NCBI GenBank assembly: GCA_023386865.1 | Contig: JAEWIV010000193.1 | Coordinates: forward strand, 1 to 27,422 | Reading direction: 5' to 3' | DNA from: Pseudomonadota bacterium | GTDB taxonomy: Bacteria; Pseudomonadota; Alphaproteobacteria; Reyranellales; Reyranellaceae | Length of the DNA stretch: 27,422 bases | Shown here: piece after piece, positions 7,024 through 12,451 of the stretch | Numbering within the stretch: the first letter of the stretch is position 1 | How the letters are laid out: each line of letters starts with the position of its first letter | Program-made: the position numbers and the translations under genes | Notes under the pieces: generated by a model | Database searches by the model: none | Told to the model about the DNA's origin: nothing | Seen by the model: only the letters and a program-made list of their open reading frames with translations

Positions 7024-7043
7024 TGTTGACCTACCAAGTCAAC
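7024..7043 (+). promoter_or_regulatory. Hairpin presenting CTACCAA in its loop
   Basis: GTTGAC (7025-7030) and GTCAAC (7038-7043) can pair, leaving the loop CTACCAA, the same heptamer found between the Shine-Dalgarno core and the start codon in the island leaders. No start codon follows. The segment also supplies the -35 box of the next promoter. Confidence 0.4.
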
Positions 7044-7055
7044 GTCGTGTGTACT
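7026..7055 (+). promoter_or_regulatory. Predicted promoter of the DUF5131 gene
   Basis: TTGACC (7026-7031), 18-bp spacer, TGTACT (7050-7055). Two operator copies cover the spacer, the -10 and the start region. Confidence 0.4.
7039..7053. promoter_or_regulatory. Predicted repressor operator (TCAAC-GTCGT-GTGTA)
   Basis: Exact consensus match, one base away from the next site, so two dimers would bind almost side by side. Confidence 0.75.
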
Positions 7056-7069
7056 ACACCGTCCGTGTA
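7055..7069. promoter_or_regulatory. Predicted repressor operator (TACAC-CGTCC-GTGTA)
   Basis: Exact and symmetric match, centred 16 bp from the preceding operator. Confidence 0.8.
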
Positions 7070-7099
7070 TCGGCGGCTAGTACGAAACGCTAGTAGTCG

Positions 7100-7111
7100 A
7101 AGGACCCTCTA
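7100..7111 (+). promoter_or_regulatory. Variant leader AAGGACCCTCTA before the DUF5131 gene
   Basis: Keeps AAGGACC and the 7-nt spacing to ATG 7112, but the spacer core TACC is replaced by CTCT. Confidence 0.55.
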
Positions 7112-8017
7112 ATGGCCGTAATGAAGACTCATATCAGCTGGACTGACAGCACGTGGAACCCAACGACGGGATGCACGAAAGTCTCGGCCGGCTGCGAGAA
7201 TTGCTATGCCGAGTACATCGTCGAGCAGCGGTGGAAAGGCGACTTCACCCAAGTTGTCACCCACGCCGACCGCATCGCCGCGGTCAGCCGCTTCCGTCCG
7301 TTACCCGGTCCCGATGGCAAGCCCGTTCCACGCCGTGTGTTCGTCAACTCGATGTCGGACCTCATGCACGACAAGATCGCCGACAGCTTCCGCGATCTGT
7401 GCTTCGACGCCATGGAGCGCAAGCGCGACACGGTGTTCCAGGTCTTGACGAAGCGCGGTATGACGATGCGGCGCTATGTCGAAGCCCGCTATCAGGACCG
7501 CACCGTGCCGGATCACATTTGGTTCGGCGTGTCGGCCGAGGACAGCAGGGTGCGCGGCCGTCTCGACACGCTGCGCGCCATGAAGCAATCGCTCGGCGGC
7601 TGCATCCTGTTTGTCTCGGTCGAGCCGCTGATCGGCAATCCGGATCGCCACGATTACGCCGACTTCGATCAAGTCCTGATCGGCGGCGAGAGCGGCCTGG
7701 GTGCGCGCGACTGCGACGAAGCGTGGTGCCACACGTCGGTCGATCTCGCCCGCAAGGCCGGCGCTGCCGTGTGGTTCAAACAGTGGGGCCAGTGGAAGAA
7801 CAATCCGCTGTACCAGCGGGCAAACGGCCCGACGCATACCGACCGTGTTCGCCAAGCTATCCAGGCGGGCGAGCGCGAAGCCCGTATCGAGATTGGCCAT
7901 AGTGGTAAGCCGGTGATCACCGGCGAGAAAGGAGGCGCGACGCTGGGAGGCCAAGTCTATCACGAAATGCCGCCGATCTACGGCGAGCTGACGAAGCGAC
8001 TGAGGGGCATGTTTTGA
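7112..8017 (+). CDS. DUF5131 / phage Gp37-Gp68-like protein
   Basis: 301 residues. The start ISWTDSTWNPTTGCTKVSAG with Cys21, Cys28 and Cys31 (C-x6-C-x2-C, then YAE) is the hallmark of DUF5131 (phage Gp37/Gp68). It is followed by RVFVNSMSDLMHD, FQVLTKR, WFGVSAEDS, FVSVEPLIG, VLIGGESG and WFKQWG blocks in the family order. The three cysteines may bind an iron-sulfur cluster or zinc; the fold has been compared with radical-SAM enzymes, but no reaction is established. Residues ~230-275 are an insertion rich in charged residues. It has its own operator-controlled promoter region (two operators). It is full length. Confidence 0.9.
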   Translation: MAVMKTHISWTDSTWNPTTGCTKVSAGCENCYAEYIVEQRWKGDFTQVVTHADRIAAVSRFRPLPGPDGKPVPRRVFVNSMSDLMHDKIADSFRDLCFDAMERKRDTVFQVLTKRGMTMRRYVEARYQDRTVPDHIWFGVSAEDSRVRGRLDTLRAMKQSLGGCILFVSVEPLIGNPDRHDYADFDQVLIGGESGLGARDCDEAWCHTSVDLARKAGAAVWFKQWGQWKNNPLYQRANGPTHTDRVRQAIQAGEREARIEIGHSGKPVITGEKGGATLGGQVYHEMPPIYGELTKRLRGMF

Positions 8018-8029
8018 AAGGGAGGTGTC

Positions 8030-8365
8030 ATGATGCGGATGACCGCGGGTGTCGGCCTTTATGTCGACGTGGGCGACAGATGCGAGGCACTGACGGACAC
8101 GCTCGATCAATTGGGAGACGTGGTGTCAATCGATGGGCGTTTGCTCGGAGACGCCGCGATCGCAGGCGAGACCTACGTCTGCGTCACGACTGCGGGCCGC
8201 AGGCAGGCGATGCACGCCTTGCTGAAACTGTTGGAGTTGTCGCTTGACGACGACGACTTGCACCACGCCCTCGGCACTGCAGGCGCGCCGCGCGTCGCAA
8301 GGGTCGGCCATCAATTCCTGATCTGGTGGCCGCACCTGTACGGCCGCCCTCCGACGATGCACTAA
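8030..8365 (+). CDS. Hypothetical phage protein, 111 aa
   Basis: 111 residues, unrecognised. ATG 8030 has a strong GGGAGG 5 nt upstream and no conserved island leader. It lies 12 nt after the DUF5131 gene and is probably co-transcribed with it. The C terminus (HQFLIWWPHLYGRPPTMH) is aromatic-rich. No signal peptide or cysteine cluster. Confidence 0.6.
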   Translation: MMRMTAGVGLYVDVGDRCEALTDTLDQLGDVVSIDGRLLGDAAIAGETYVCVTTAGRRQAMHALLKLLELSLDDDDLHHALGTAGAPRVARVGHQFLIWWPHLYGRPPTMH

Positions 8366-8377
8366 CCAAACCAACGA

Positions 8378-8389
8378 AAGAACCTACCA
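8378..8389 (+). promoter_or_regulatory. Conserved leader (AAGAACCTACCA) before a 21-codon ORF
   Basis: One change (GGA to GAA) from the common leader; the CCTACCA spacer and ATG spacing are intact, with ATG at 8390. Confidence 0.7.
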
Positions 8390-8455
8390 ATGATCAACGG
8401 ACTCAATGAACCTGTGGCGACTGCCAGCTCTGCTGTCGCCTCATGCATGCGATGA
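8390..8455 (+). CDS. 21-aa leader peptide ORF coupled to the HNH gene
   Basis: MINGLNEPVATASSAVASCM plus Arg, then TGA. Its start carries the island's conserved leader, and its stop overlaps the ATG of the HNH gene at 8452 (ATGA). The downstream gene has no Shine-Dalgarno of its own, so its translation probably depends on ribosomes finishing this ORF. It could be a regulatory leader or the remnant of a longer gene replaced by the nuclease. Confidence 0.5.
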   Translation: MINGLNEPVATASSAVASCMR

Positions 8456-8727
8456 TGCGTCCAATAATCCTAGTGCTGGTGCTGCTCGGCACCAGCGCGC
8501 TTGCTCGCGATCGACAGGTGCCGGTTGACTTCCAGCGGCTTCATCCTTGCCCGTCGACCGGCAAGACGACGGGGCCTTGCCCTGGCTGGCAGCGCGATCA
8601 CGTCGTGCCGCTGTGCCGAGGTGGCGCTGACACCGTGGCCAACATGCAATGGCTCACCGTCGAGCAGCACCGCCTCAAGACGCGCGGCGATTGCCGTGCC
8701 CTGCCTGCCGCATGGAGTGCCCAATGA
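8452..8727 (+). CDS. Small HNH endonuclease with N-terminal signal peptide
   Basis: 91 residues from ATG 8452 (an ATG at 8443 is also in frame). Residues 1-18 (MMRPIILVLVLLGTSALA) look like a Sec signal peptide with a cleavage site after ALA. The mature part has CPGWQRDHVVPLC with Asp49-His50, GGADTVANMQWLT with Asn64, and EQHRLKT with His73: an HNH/His-Me-finger nuclease core with four cysteines (33, 43, 55, 81). Export to the periplasm is unusual for a phage HNH packaging nuclease; it may degrade incoming DNA or be a lysogenic-conversion trait. Function is inferred. Confidence 0.75.
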   Translation: MMRPIILVLVLLGTSALARDRQVPVDFQRLHPCPSTGKTTGPCPGWQRDHVVPLCRGGADTVANMQWLTVEQHRLKTRGDCRALPAAWSAQ

Positions 8728-8783
8728 CGAAAGCCAAGAGCAACAAGCCCAAACCCGTGTCTGCCGGCGAGATCGAGCCATGA
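8724..8783 (+). CDS. 19-aa micro-ORF between the HNH gene and the 89-aa gene
   Basis: MTKAKSNKPKPVSAGEIEP. Its ATG overlaps the HNH stop and its stop overlaps the next ATG (ATGA both sides), so it fits the coupling chain. Its last codons repeat 15 bases (8763-8777 = 8888-8902) found in the next gene, where they encode VTAGEIES. It may be a truncated duplicate. Confidence 0.35.
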   Translation: MTKAKSNKPKPVSAGEIEP

Positions 8784-9049
8784 AGCGGCGGCGCCGCTTG
8801 TCGCGCGTCGCCCATCCTGCTGGTCGCACCGGCGACCAGCTCGAGCGCACCATTGCCCGGCGAATCATCGATCCGTCGGCGGTGACGGCCGGCGAGATCG
8901 AGAGCGACGTCCTGGCGTTGATCGCCGAGCGCTATGCCGGCCGGCACCTCGACATCGAGACGGCGCAGCTCGGCCTGGCGAACGCGGCGCACAAGCTAAT
9001 CATGGCGCACCTGCGTGCGGTGGCCGCGATGGGCAAGCCGTCACGGTAG
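8780..9049 (+). CDS. Hypothetical basic phage protein, 89 aa
   Basis: 89 residues, with a very basic start (MKRRRRLSRVAHPAGRTGDQ) followed by predicted helices (VLALIAERYAGRHLDIETAQ). Unrecognised; could bind nucleic acid through the Arg-rich N terminus. The ATG overlaps the stop of the 19-aa ORF. Last gene of this plus-strand stretch before the duplicated fragment at 9050. Confidence 0.55.
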   Translation: MKRRRRLSRVAHPAGRTGDQLERTIARRIIDPSAVTAGEIESDVLALIAERYAGRHLDIETAQLGLANAAHKLIMAHLRAVAAMGKPSR

Positions 9050-9100
9050 GCCCTCGATCACGAGGCCGAGGTAGATCACGCGCGCCGCCGACTTGCGGCG
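9050..9100 (-). pseudogene. Duplicated fragment of the methyltransferase gene's 3' end
   Basis: 46 of 51 bases match 9501-9551, the 3' part of the methyltransferase-like gene. Read on the minus strand it would encode a version of the KSAARVIYLAIVIEGLP tail. No intact gene surrounds it, so it is a remnant of a second copy or of a recombination event. Confidence 0.7.
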
Positions 9101-9121
9101 CTTCACTGTGGAGAGACGATA

Positions 9122-9445
9122 ATGAAATTCAAGTTCCCGCGGCTGCCGCGCGGCGTCCGCATCCGCGTGGGATTTCCCGGCGAGATCAACGCCGAGGTGT
9201 CACATAAGATCGAAGCCATGCTGGCGCACTTTCGCGTCGTCGCCGACGATCCTGATCGGACCGAAGGGACGTTGCGCGATCACCTGCGCCAGTCGGCGCA
9301 GCTCGCCCAGTCGCTGCAGCGATCGGCGCTGACGCAGTCGAAGTTGATCCGCCGGCTCGGCTGGAATTTCATGATCCTGTCGGTGATGTTCGGGTTGCTG
9401 TCCGGATGGCTGGTCGCGGATCTGTTCGACCTGCACTCCTTCTAA
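9122..9445 (+). CDS. Small membrane protein, 107 aa
   Basis: 107 residues. A basic N terminus, an amphipathic helical middle (about 30-80: HLRQSAQLAQSLQRSALTQ) and one C-terminal transmembrane helix (~80-102, FMILSVMFGLLSGWLVADLF). GGAGAG lies 6-7 nt before the ATG. It lies between the two copies of the 51-bp repeat, so it may have been inserted there. Function unknown. Confidence 0.65.
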   Translation: MKFKFPRLPRGVRIRVGFPGEINAEVSHKIEAMLAHFRVVADDPDRTEGTLRDHLRQSAQLAQSLQRSALTQSKLIRRLGWNFMILSVMFGLLSGWLVADLFDLHSF

Positions 9446-9467
9446 TGACGCGCCGCTGCTTTGAGCA

Positions 9468-10115
9468 TCAGTCGCCCCCGTCGTCGTCGATCGCTGGCAA
9501 GCCCTCGATCACGATGGCGAGGTAAATCACGCGTGCCGCCGACTTGCCGCGTGCGCGCCAGGCGCGGACCAGCCTGCAACGCATCCGGCGCAAGAGTCCG
9601 TTGATGGCCTTGCTGATCAGCTCGTCGTGCGACGACGCGAGGCCCACTGCTCTGGCGCGCACCCCGCAGAGCGCGGCCAGGGCCTTGGGTGCGCCGCCCA
9701 TCTTGAGCTTGAGCGATGCGCCCTCGGTGAAGCAGAAGCCGACCCGCTCGCGGGGTTTCACGCTACGGCGTCCGGCGATGATCGCCGCGCACTCCCACGG
9801 CGAGCCATAGGCGTCGAGGTCGAAGATGCCGTACGGCGCCAGGTCGATCGCGCGCAGCACCCGGCGATTGTCGGCGACGAACGCCATGCGCGGATCCTCG
9901 GGAAACCAGCGCAGGTCGCAGCCGCAGTAGCCAGGTGCTTTGTGCCAGACTCGGCGGAACATCTGGCCGGAGCCGGCGAAGGCGTCGAACACTGGCGCGT
10001 TGACCTCGGCCAGCACGAGCTCGCGCAGCTTGGCCTTGTCGCCCTCCGAGCGCGGATGATTGTCCTGCGGCACGACGGCCGCGATGCGCTGGGAGAACTT
10101 AACCGCCGTCGCCAT
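9468..10115 (-). CDS. Class I SAM-dependent methyltransferase-like protein
   Basis: 215 residues. VFDAFAGSG (42-50) fits the SAM-binding motif I, CDLRWFPEDPRMAFVADN (66-83) the next acidic loops, and FDLDAYGSPW (98-107) a motif IV variant of the DPYGSP kind. It is coupled to a ParB-domain gene (16-nt overlap), a pairing common in phages for DNA-modification modules. The substrate (DNA or RNA) cannot be read from the sequence. The C terminus carries the segment duplicated at 9050-9100. Confidence 0.7.
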   Translation of the reverse strand: MATAVKFSQRIAAVVPQDNHPRSEGDKAKLRELVLAEVNAPVFDAFAGSGQMFRRVWHKAPGYCGCDLRWFPEDPRMAFVADNRRVLRAIDLAPYGIFDLDAYGSPWECAAIIAGRRSVKPRERVGFCFTEGASLKLKMGGAPKALAALCGVRARAVGLASSHDELISKAINGLLRRMRCRLVRAWRARGKSAARVIYLAIVIEGLPAIDDDGGD

Positions 10116-10707
10116 GGGTGCCTTGCTCGACCGTCACGCCGGGCAGCTCGCCCATGAGCGACTTGAGCCGTTGCAGGGCCTCGGCCTGCTGGGCGAGGGG
10201 ACCGCGCACGGAAATCCAGAAACGATCCTGCACCGTCGAGAAGTCGACTTCCTCGACCGCGACCTCGTCTGCTGCCGGCATGAGCTTGTCGAGTTCGGCC
10301 GCGGGAAAGCCCAGGGCTTCAAGGTCGCTGCCGTCGCCGCGCAGCTGGATCAACTCGGAACGCAAGGTGTCGAGGTCCCATTTCGAGTTCTGAGCGATGC
10401 GATTGTCCGACAGCATCAGCTCGCGCTTCTCGCGATCGGTCAGACCGGTGATCGCGATCGTCGGTCCCTCGACCCAGCCCAGCGATTGCGCCGCGAGCAC
10501 GCGGCCATGGCCGGCGATGATCGTGTCGTCCTCGTCAATCAGCGCGGGGTTCGTCCAGCCGAAGCGGCGCATGACGCCGGCGAGCTGGGCGATCTGCTCG
10601 GGCGAATGCTTCCGAGCGTTGCGCGGGTGCGGCTTCAATTCGGCCAGCCGTCGGGTCACGACGACCAGGGGAGGGGGGGCTATATGGCGTCGCTGGGCAA
10701 GGGCCAT
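10099..10707 (-). CDS. ParB-like nuclease domain protein
   Basis: 202 residues from ATG 10707 (TTG 10725 is also in frame). LKPHPRNARKHSPEQIAQLA, PALIDEDDTIIAGHGRVLAA and ITGLTDREKRELMLSDNRIA give the ParB/sulfiredoxin-type N-terminal domain, seen in phages next to methyltransferases. GHGR is the nucleotide/catalytic motif of the fold (GxxRxxA type). The C-terminal half (EVDFSTVQDRFWISVRGPLA) is phage-typical and of unknown role. An operator (10728-10742) lies 20 bp upstream of the ATG, so the gene is probably silent in the lysogen. Confidence 0.85.
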   Translation of the reverse strand: MALAQRRHIAPPPLVVVTRRLAELKPHPRNARKHSPEQIAQLAGVMRRFGWTNPALIDEDDTIIAGHGRVLAAQSLGWVEGPTIAITGLTDREKRELMLSDNRIAQNSKWDLDTLRSELIQLRGDGSDLEALGFPAAELDKLMPAADEVAVEEVDFSTVQDRFWISVRGPLAQQAEALQRLKSLMGELPGVTVEQGTHGDGG

Positions 10708-10727
10708 TTCTCGACCTCGTGTCAAGA

Positions 10728-10742
10728 TAAACGCGGTGTTTA
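10728..10742. promoter_or_regulatory. Predicted repressor operator (TAAAC-GCGGT-GTTTA)
   Basis: Exact and perfectly symmetric half-sites just upstream of the ParB-like gene (minus). Confidence 0.8.
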
Positions 10743-10766
10743 GTCTTGAATGCGGACTAAATAAAC

Positions 10767-10781
10767 TAAACAGCCCGTGTA
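10767..10781. promoter_or_regulatory. Predicted repressor operator (TAAAC-AGCCC-GTGTA)
   Basis: Exact consensus match, 27 bp from the next site. The same 27-bp spacing separates the two sites at 24864 and 24891. Confidence 0.8.
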
Positions 10782-10790
10782 CAATTATGA

Positions 10791-10819
10791 TTGTAAACGA
10801 TACGTGTATGTCCTATCTT
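10791..10819 (+). promoter_or_regulatory. Predicted promoter of the KAW-repeat gene
   Basis: TTGTAA (10791-10796), 17-bp spacer, TATCTT (10814-10819). Same layout as the promoters at 3059 and 11436. An operator covers the -35 edge and the spacer. Confidence 0.6.
10794..10808. promoter_or_regulatory. Predicted repressor operator (TAAAC-GATAC-GTGTA)
   Basis: Exact consensus match inside the promoter spacer. Confidence 0.8.
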
Positions 10820-10853
10820 CCTTTCATCGCAACGGGCAAACGCCCACAAAGAA

Positions 10854-10865
10854 AGGGACCTACCA
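10854..10865 (+). promoter_or_regulatory. Conserved leader AGGGACCTACCA before the KAW-repeat gene
   Basis: One change from the common leader, outside the GGACCTACCA core; ATG immediately follows at 10866. Confidence 0.8.
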
Positions 10866-11084
10866 ATGTTCAACACGATCCAGACCGGCGCCGACATCTT
10901 CCACGAGATCGCCGCCATCCGCGCCGCCTCGGCTCCCGCGCACAAGGCCTGGGCGACGATCCGCGCCCAGCAGGCCAGCCGCTCCGCCGCCGCCCATAAG
11001 GCGTGGGCCACGATGCGGGACGCCAAGGCCTCGCGCTCGGAGGCCGCTATGAAGGCCTGGAAAACTCGCCGCGCCGCCGCCTAA
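10866..11084 (+). CDS. Small basic repeat protein (three KAW repeats), 72 aa
   Basis: After a 21-residue start, an 18-residue unit is repeated: SAPAHKAWATIRAQQASR (22-39), SAAAHKAWATMRDAKASR (40-57) and a partial SEAAMKAWKTRR (58-69). The units are Ala/Arg/Lys-rich and probably helical. The shared KAWxTxR motif recurs once in the gene at 11522 (QRAWETMRKNR). DNA binding is plausible from charge; I recognise no family. It is a single cistron with its own operator-controlled promoter, conserved leader and rho-independent terminator. Confidence 0.75.
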   Translation: MFNTIQTGADIFHEIAAIRAASAPAHKAWATIRAQQASRSAAAHKAWATMRDAKASRSEAAMKAWKTRRAAA

Positions 11085-11106
11085 GCTTTTCCCCGCCACC
11101 ATGATC

Positions 11107-11129
11107 AAGCCGCCTCCGGGCGGCTTTTT
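11107..11129 (+). terminator. Rho-independent terminator
   Basis: Stem AAGCCGCC / GGCGGCTT (11107-11114 and 11119-11126) with a TCCG loop, running into TTTTT. Confidence 0.85.
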
Positions 11130-11159
11130 CATGCCCGGCCCAACAAAGCGCAGAGTGCA

Positions 11160-11174
11160 TAAACATTCAGTGTA
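11160..11174. promoter_or_regulatory. Predicted repressor operator (TAAAC-ATTCA-GTGTA)
   Basis: Exact consensus match, 30 bp after the terminator and ~350 bp before the next gene; no clear promoter boxes next to it. Confidence 0.65.
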
Positions 11175-11346
11175 TGCGCAATTCCGCAGTTTTCCGGCAG
11201 GCCCATATTTGCCCGTACAGCAGCAAGTCAGGTCTCTCCCATTCTCTCCTTCTAGTTTTCAAACCGCGTCCCACCGCCCGATTTCCCTAGCCACCGCGCG
11301 CCTGCCGTCCCGAGCTCCCACCCATCCCCTGCGCCAGACGTCTATC

Positions 11347-11361
11347 TACACGCCGTGTGAA
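11347..11361. promoter_or_regulatory. Imperfect operator (TACAC-GCCGT-GTGAA)
   Basis: One mismatch in the right half-site. The inner sequence CACGCCGTGT is the same as in the operator at 2983-2997. Confidence 0.45.
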
Positions 11362-11411
11362 CTTCCGTCGTTCCCGCCGTATCGCTCCACGATTTGAAGC
11401 TGAAACAAAAA

Positions 11412-11426
11412 TAAACACAATGTGTA
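11412..11426. promoter_or_regulatory. Predicted repressor operator (TAAAC-ACAAT-GTGTA)
   Basis: Exact consensus match, ending 9 bp before the -35 box at 11436. Confidence 0.8.
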
Positions 11427-11435
11427 CGATTTGCG

Positions 11436-11464
11436 TTGCAACCGGCGCGTGTAACGCCTAACTT
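11436..11464 (+). promoter_or_regulatory. Predicted promoter of the 105-aa basic protein gene
   Basis: TTGCAA (11436-11441), 17-bp spacer, TAACTT (11459-11464), followed by CTTTTCACCG-like sequence also present after the -10 at 3082. Confidence 0.55.
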
Positions 11465-11510
11465 CTTTTCACCGGCGAGCGATAGTCGCTCGGCACGGAA
11501 CGAAAGAAAG

Positions 11511-11521
11511 AGAGACCTACC
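11511..11521 (+). promoter_or_regulatory. Leader variant AGAGACCTACC before ATG 11522
   Basis: GACCTACC is kept and the A of CCA is also the A of the ATG, so the spacing is one base shorter. Confidence 0.65.
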
Positions 11522-11839
11522 ATGTCAAAGACCAATCCGCTCCAGGCCCTGCTCGACAAGGCCGTCGCCGCACTCCCGGCCAAGAGCCCGGTCCGCGTCG
11601 AGATCACCGAAGCTCTGGCCGCCCGCGCCAAGTTCACCGAACGCGCCCAGCGTGCTTGGGAGACGATGCGCAAGAACCGGGGCGATGCTCCCAAGCCCGC
11701 GCCGATCGAGGCCAAGGCTCCGGCCAAGTCCGGCCCCGCGCCCAAGGCGACCAAGGTCAAGCTCGTCGGCAAGCGCGACGTGCCCGCCGCCAAGGTCGTG
11801 AAGGCCAAGGCGTCGCCGGCCGCAGCGGCCGCCCACTAA
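11522..11839 (+). CDS. Small Lys/Ala/Pro-rich basic protein, 105 aa
   Basis: 105 residues. The helical N-terminal half contains RAQRAWETMRKNRG (41-54), matching the KAWxTMR unit of the upstream repeat protein. The C-terminal half (55-105) is a Lys/Ala/Pro tail like those of histone H1-type or other nucleoid-associated proteins. DNA binding is inferred from composition only. It has its own operator, promoter and conserved leader. A GC hairpin (11858-11875) separates it from the superinfection-immunity gene, which is probably on the same transcript. Confidence 0.7.
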   Translation: MSKTNPLQALLDKAVAALPAKSPVRVEITEALAARAKFTERAQRAWETMRKNRGDAPKPAPIEAKAPAKSGPAPKATKVKLVGKRDVPAAKVVKAKASPAAAAAH

Positions 11840-11857
11840 CGACCAGCAGGAGAGGGG

Positions 11858-11875
11858 GCCCCGCGCAAGCGGGGC
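11858..11875 (+). terminator. GC hairpin between the basic-protein and immunity genes
   Basis: GCCCCGC / GCGGGGC (11858-11864 and 11869-11875) with a GCAA tetraloop and no U tract. It ends 14 nt before the next ATG and could mask that start rather than terminate. Confidence 0.45.
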
Positions 11876-11889
11876 TCCTAGCTTTCCCC

Positions 11890-12159
11890 ATGCAATCCGA
11901 GTTTCCATTCCTCGGGCTGGTCGCCATCGTCGCGGCCTTCTCAATCTATCTGCTTCCCTCGATCATCGCCATCGCGCGCAGCAAGGTGTCGGGCGTCGGC
12001 GGCATCGTCCTGATCAATCTCCTGCTCGGCTGGACCGTGGCCGGCTGGATACTGACCTTCGTCTGGGCCTTCACCGGCCGCACGCAAGCGGACGAGCGGC
12101 GCGACGAACAGCGGCATCGCGAGCTGCTCGCCGCAACGCGCGAAGCGCGGCGCGAATGA
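11890..12159 (+). CDS. Superinfection immunity membrane protein (Imm_superinfect family)
   Basis: 89 residues. Two transmembrane helices: FLGLVAIVAAFSIYLLPSII (~7-26) and INLLLGWTVAGWILTFVWAF (~42-61), then a basic, highly charged cytoplasmic tail. YLLPSIIAIAR and the NLLLGWTVAGW core are the signature of the superinfection immunity family related to phage T4 Imm, which blocks DNA injection by incoming phages. The ATG has no strong Shine-Dalgarno and follows a hairpin. In a lysogen this would protect the host cell. Only homology supports the role. Confidence 0.85.
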   Translation: MQSEFPFLGLVAIVAAFSIYLLPSIIAIARSKVSGVGGIVLINLLLGWTVAGWILTFVWAFTGRTQADERRDEQRHRELLAATREARRE

Positions 12160-12186
12160 CAGCGCCAGCCCCAAACCCGCACGAAG

Positions 12187-12215
12187 AAGGCCCCGTTAGA
12201 CCGGGGCCTTTTTTT
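12187..12215 (+). terminator. Strong rho-independent terminator
   Basis: AAGGCCCCG / CGGGGCCTT (12187-12195 and 12202-12210), 6-nt loop, then a run of seven T. It could also stop leftward transcription arriving from the minus-strand operon. Confidence 0.9.
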
Positions 12216-12451
12216 GCGCCGGTTTTTCCGCCGCTCCCCCTATCGTTTTTCCTCGCTCATAAAAATTTCACCCCCCGCGCGGTCGGGCGGCCCCCTTGGT
12301 GGAAACGAGAGAAGTCCCCCCCCTGGGCAAAGGTCGCGGAGGTGTCCGCCGCCTCCGCTCGGCTGGCGACGAGGAAGGCCGATGCGCCGTTCCCTAGGTT
12401 GCGCTTCGCGTCCGCGCCGTCACTCGGGATCAGGTGAGCCCAAGAAATCCG
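12216..12451. other. Intergenic region between convergent transcription units
   Basis: C-run-rich sequence between the end of the island and the last minus-strand gene. Nothing beyond a possible 15-codon ORF (12467-12420, minus) is seen. Confidence 0.5.

Larger units (their letters stand above)
11130..11435. other. Intergenic region with three operators and no convincing gene
   Basis: About 300 bases, C-rich and pyrimidine-rich on the plus strand. It holds operators at 11160 and 11412 and an imperfect one at 11347. I see no tRNA, no coding frame with a ribosome binding site and no stable hairpin in the middle. An operator (11160) without an adjacent gene leaves room for an unannotated short transcript. 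Confidence 0.4.

Noticed and set aside
11101..11397. 98-codon plus-strand ORF
   Set aside because: It begins inside a rho-independent terminator, lacks a ribosome binding site and has Pro/Ser-rich composition typical of non-coding C-rich DNA.
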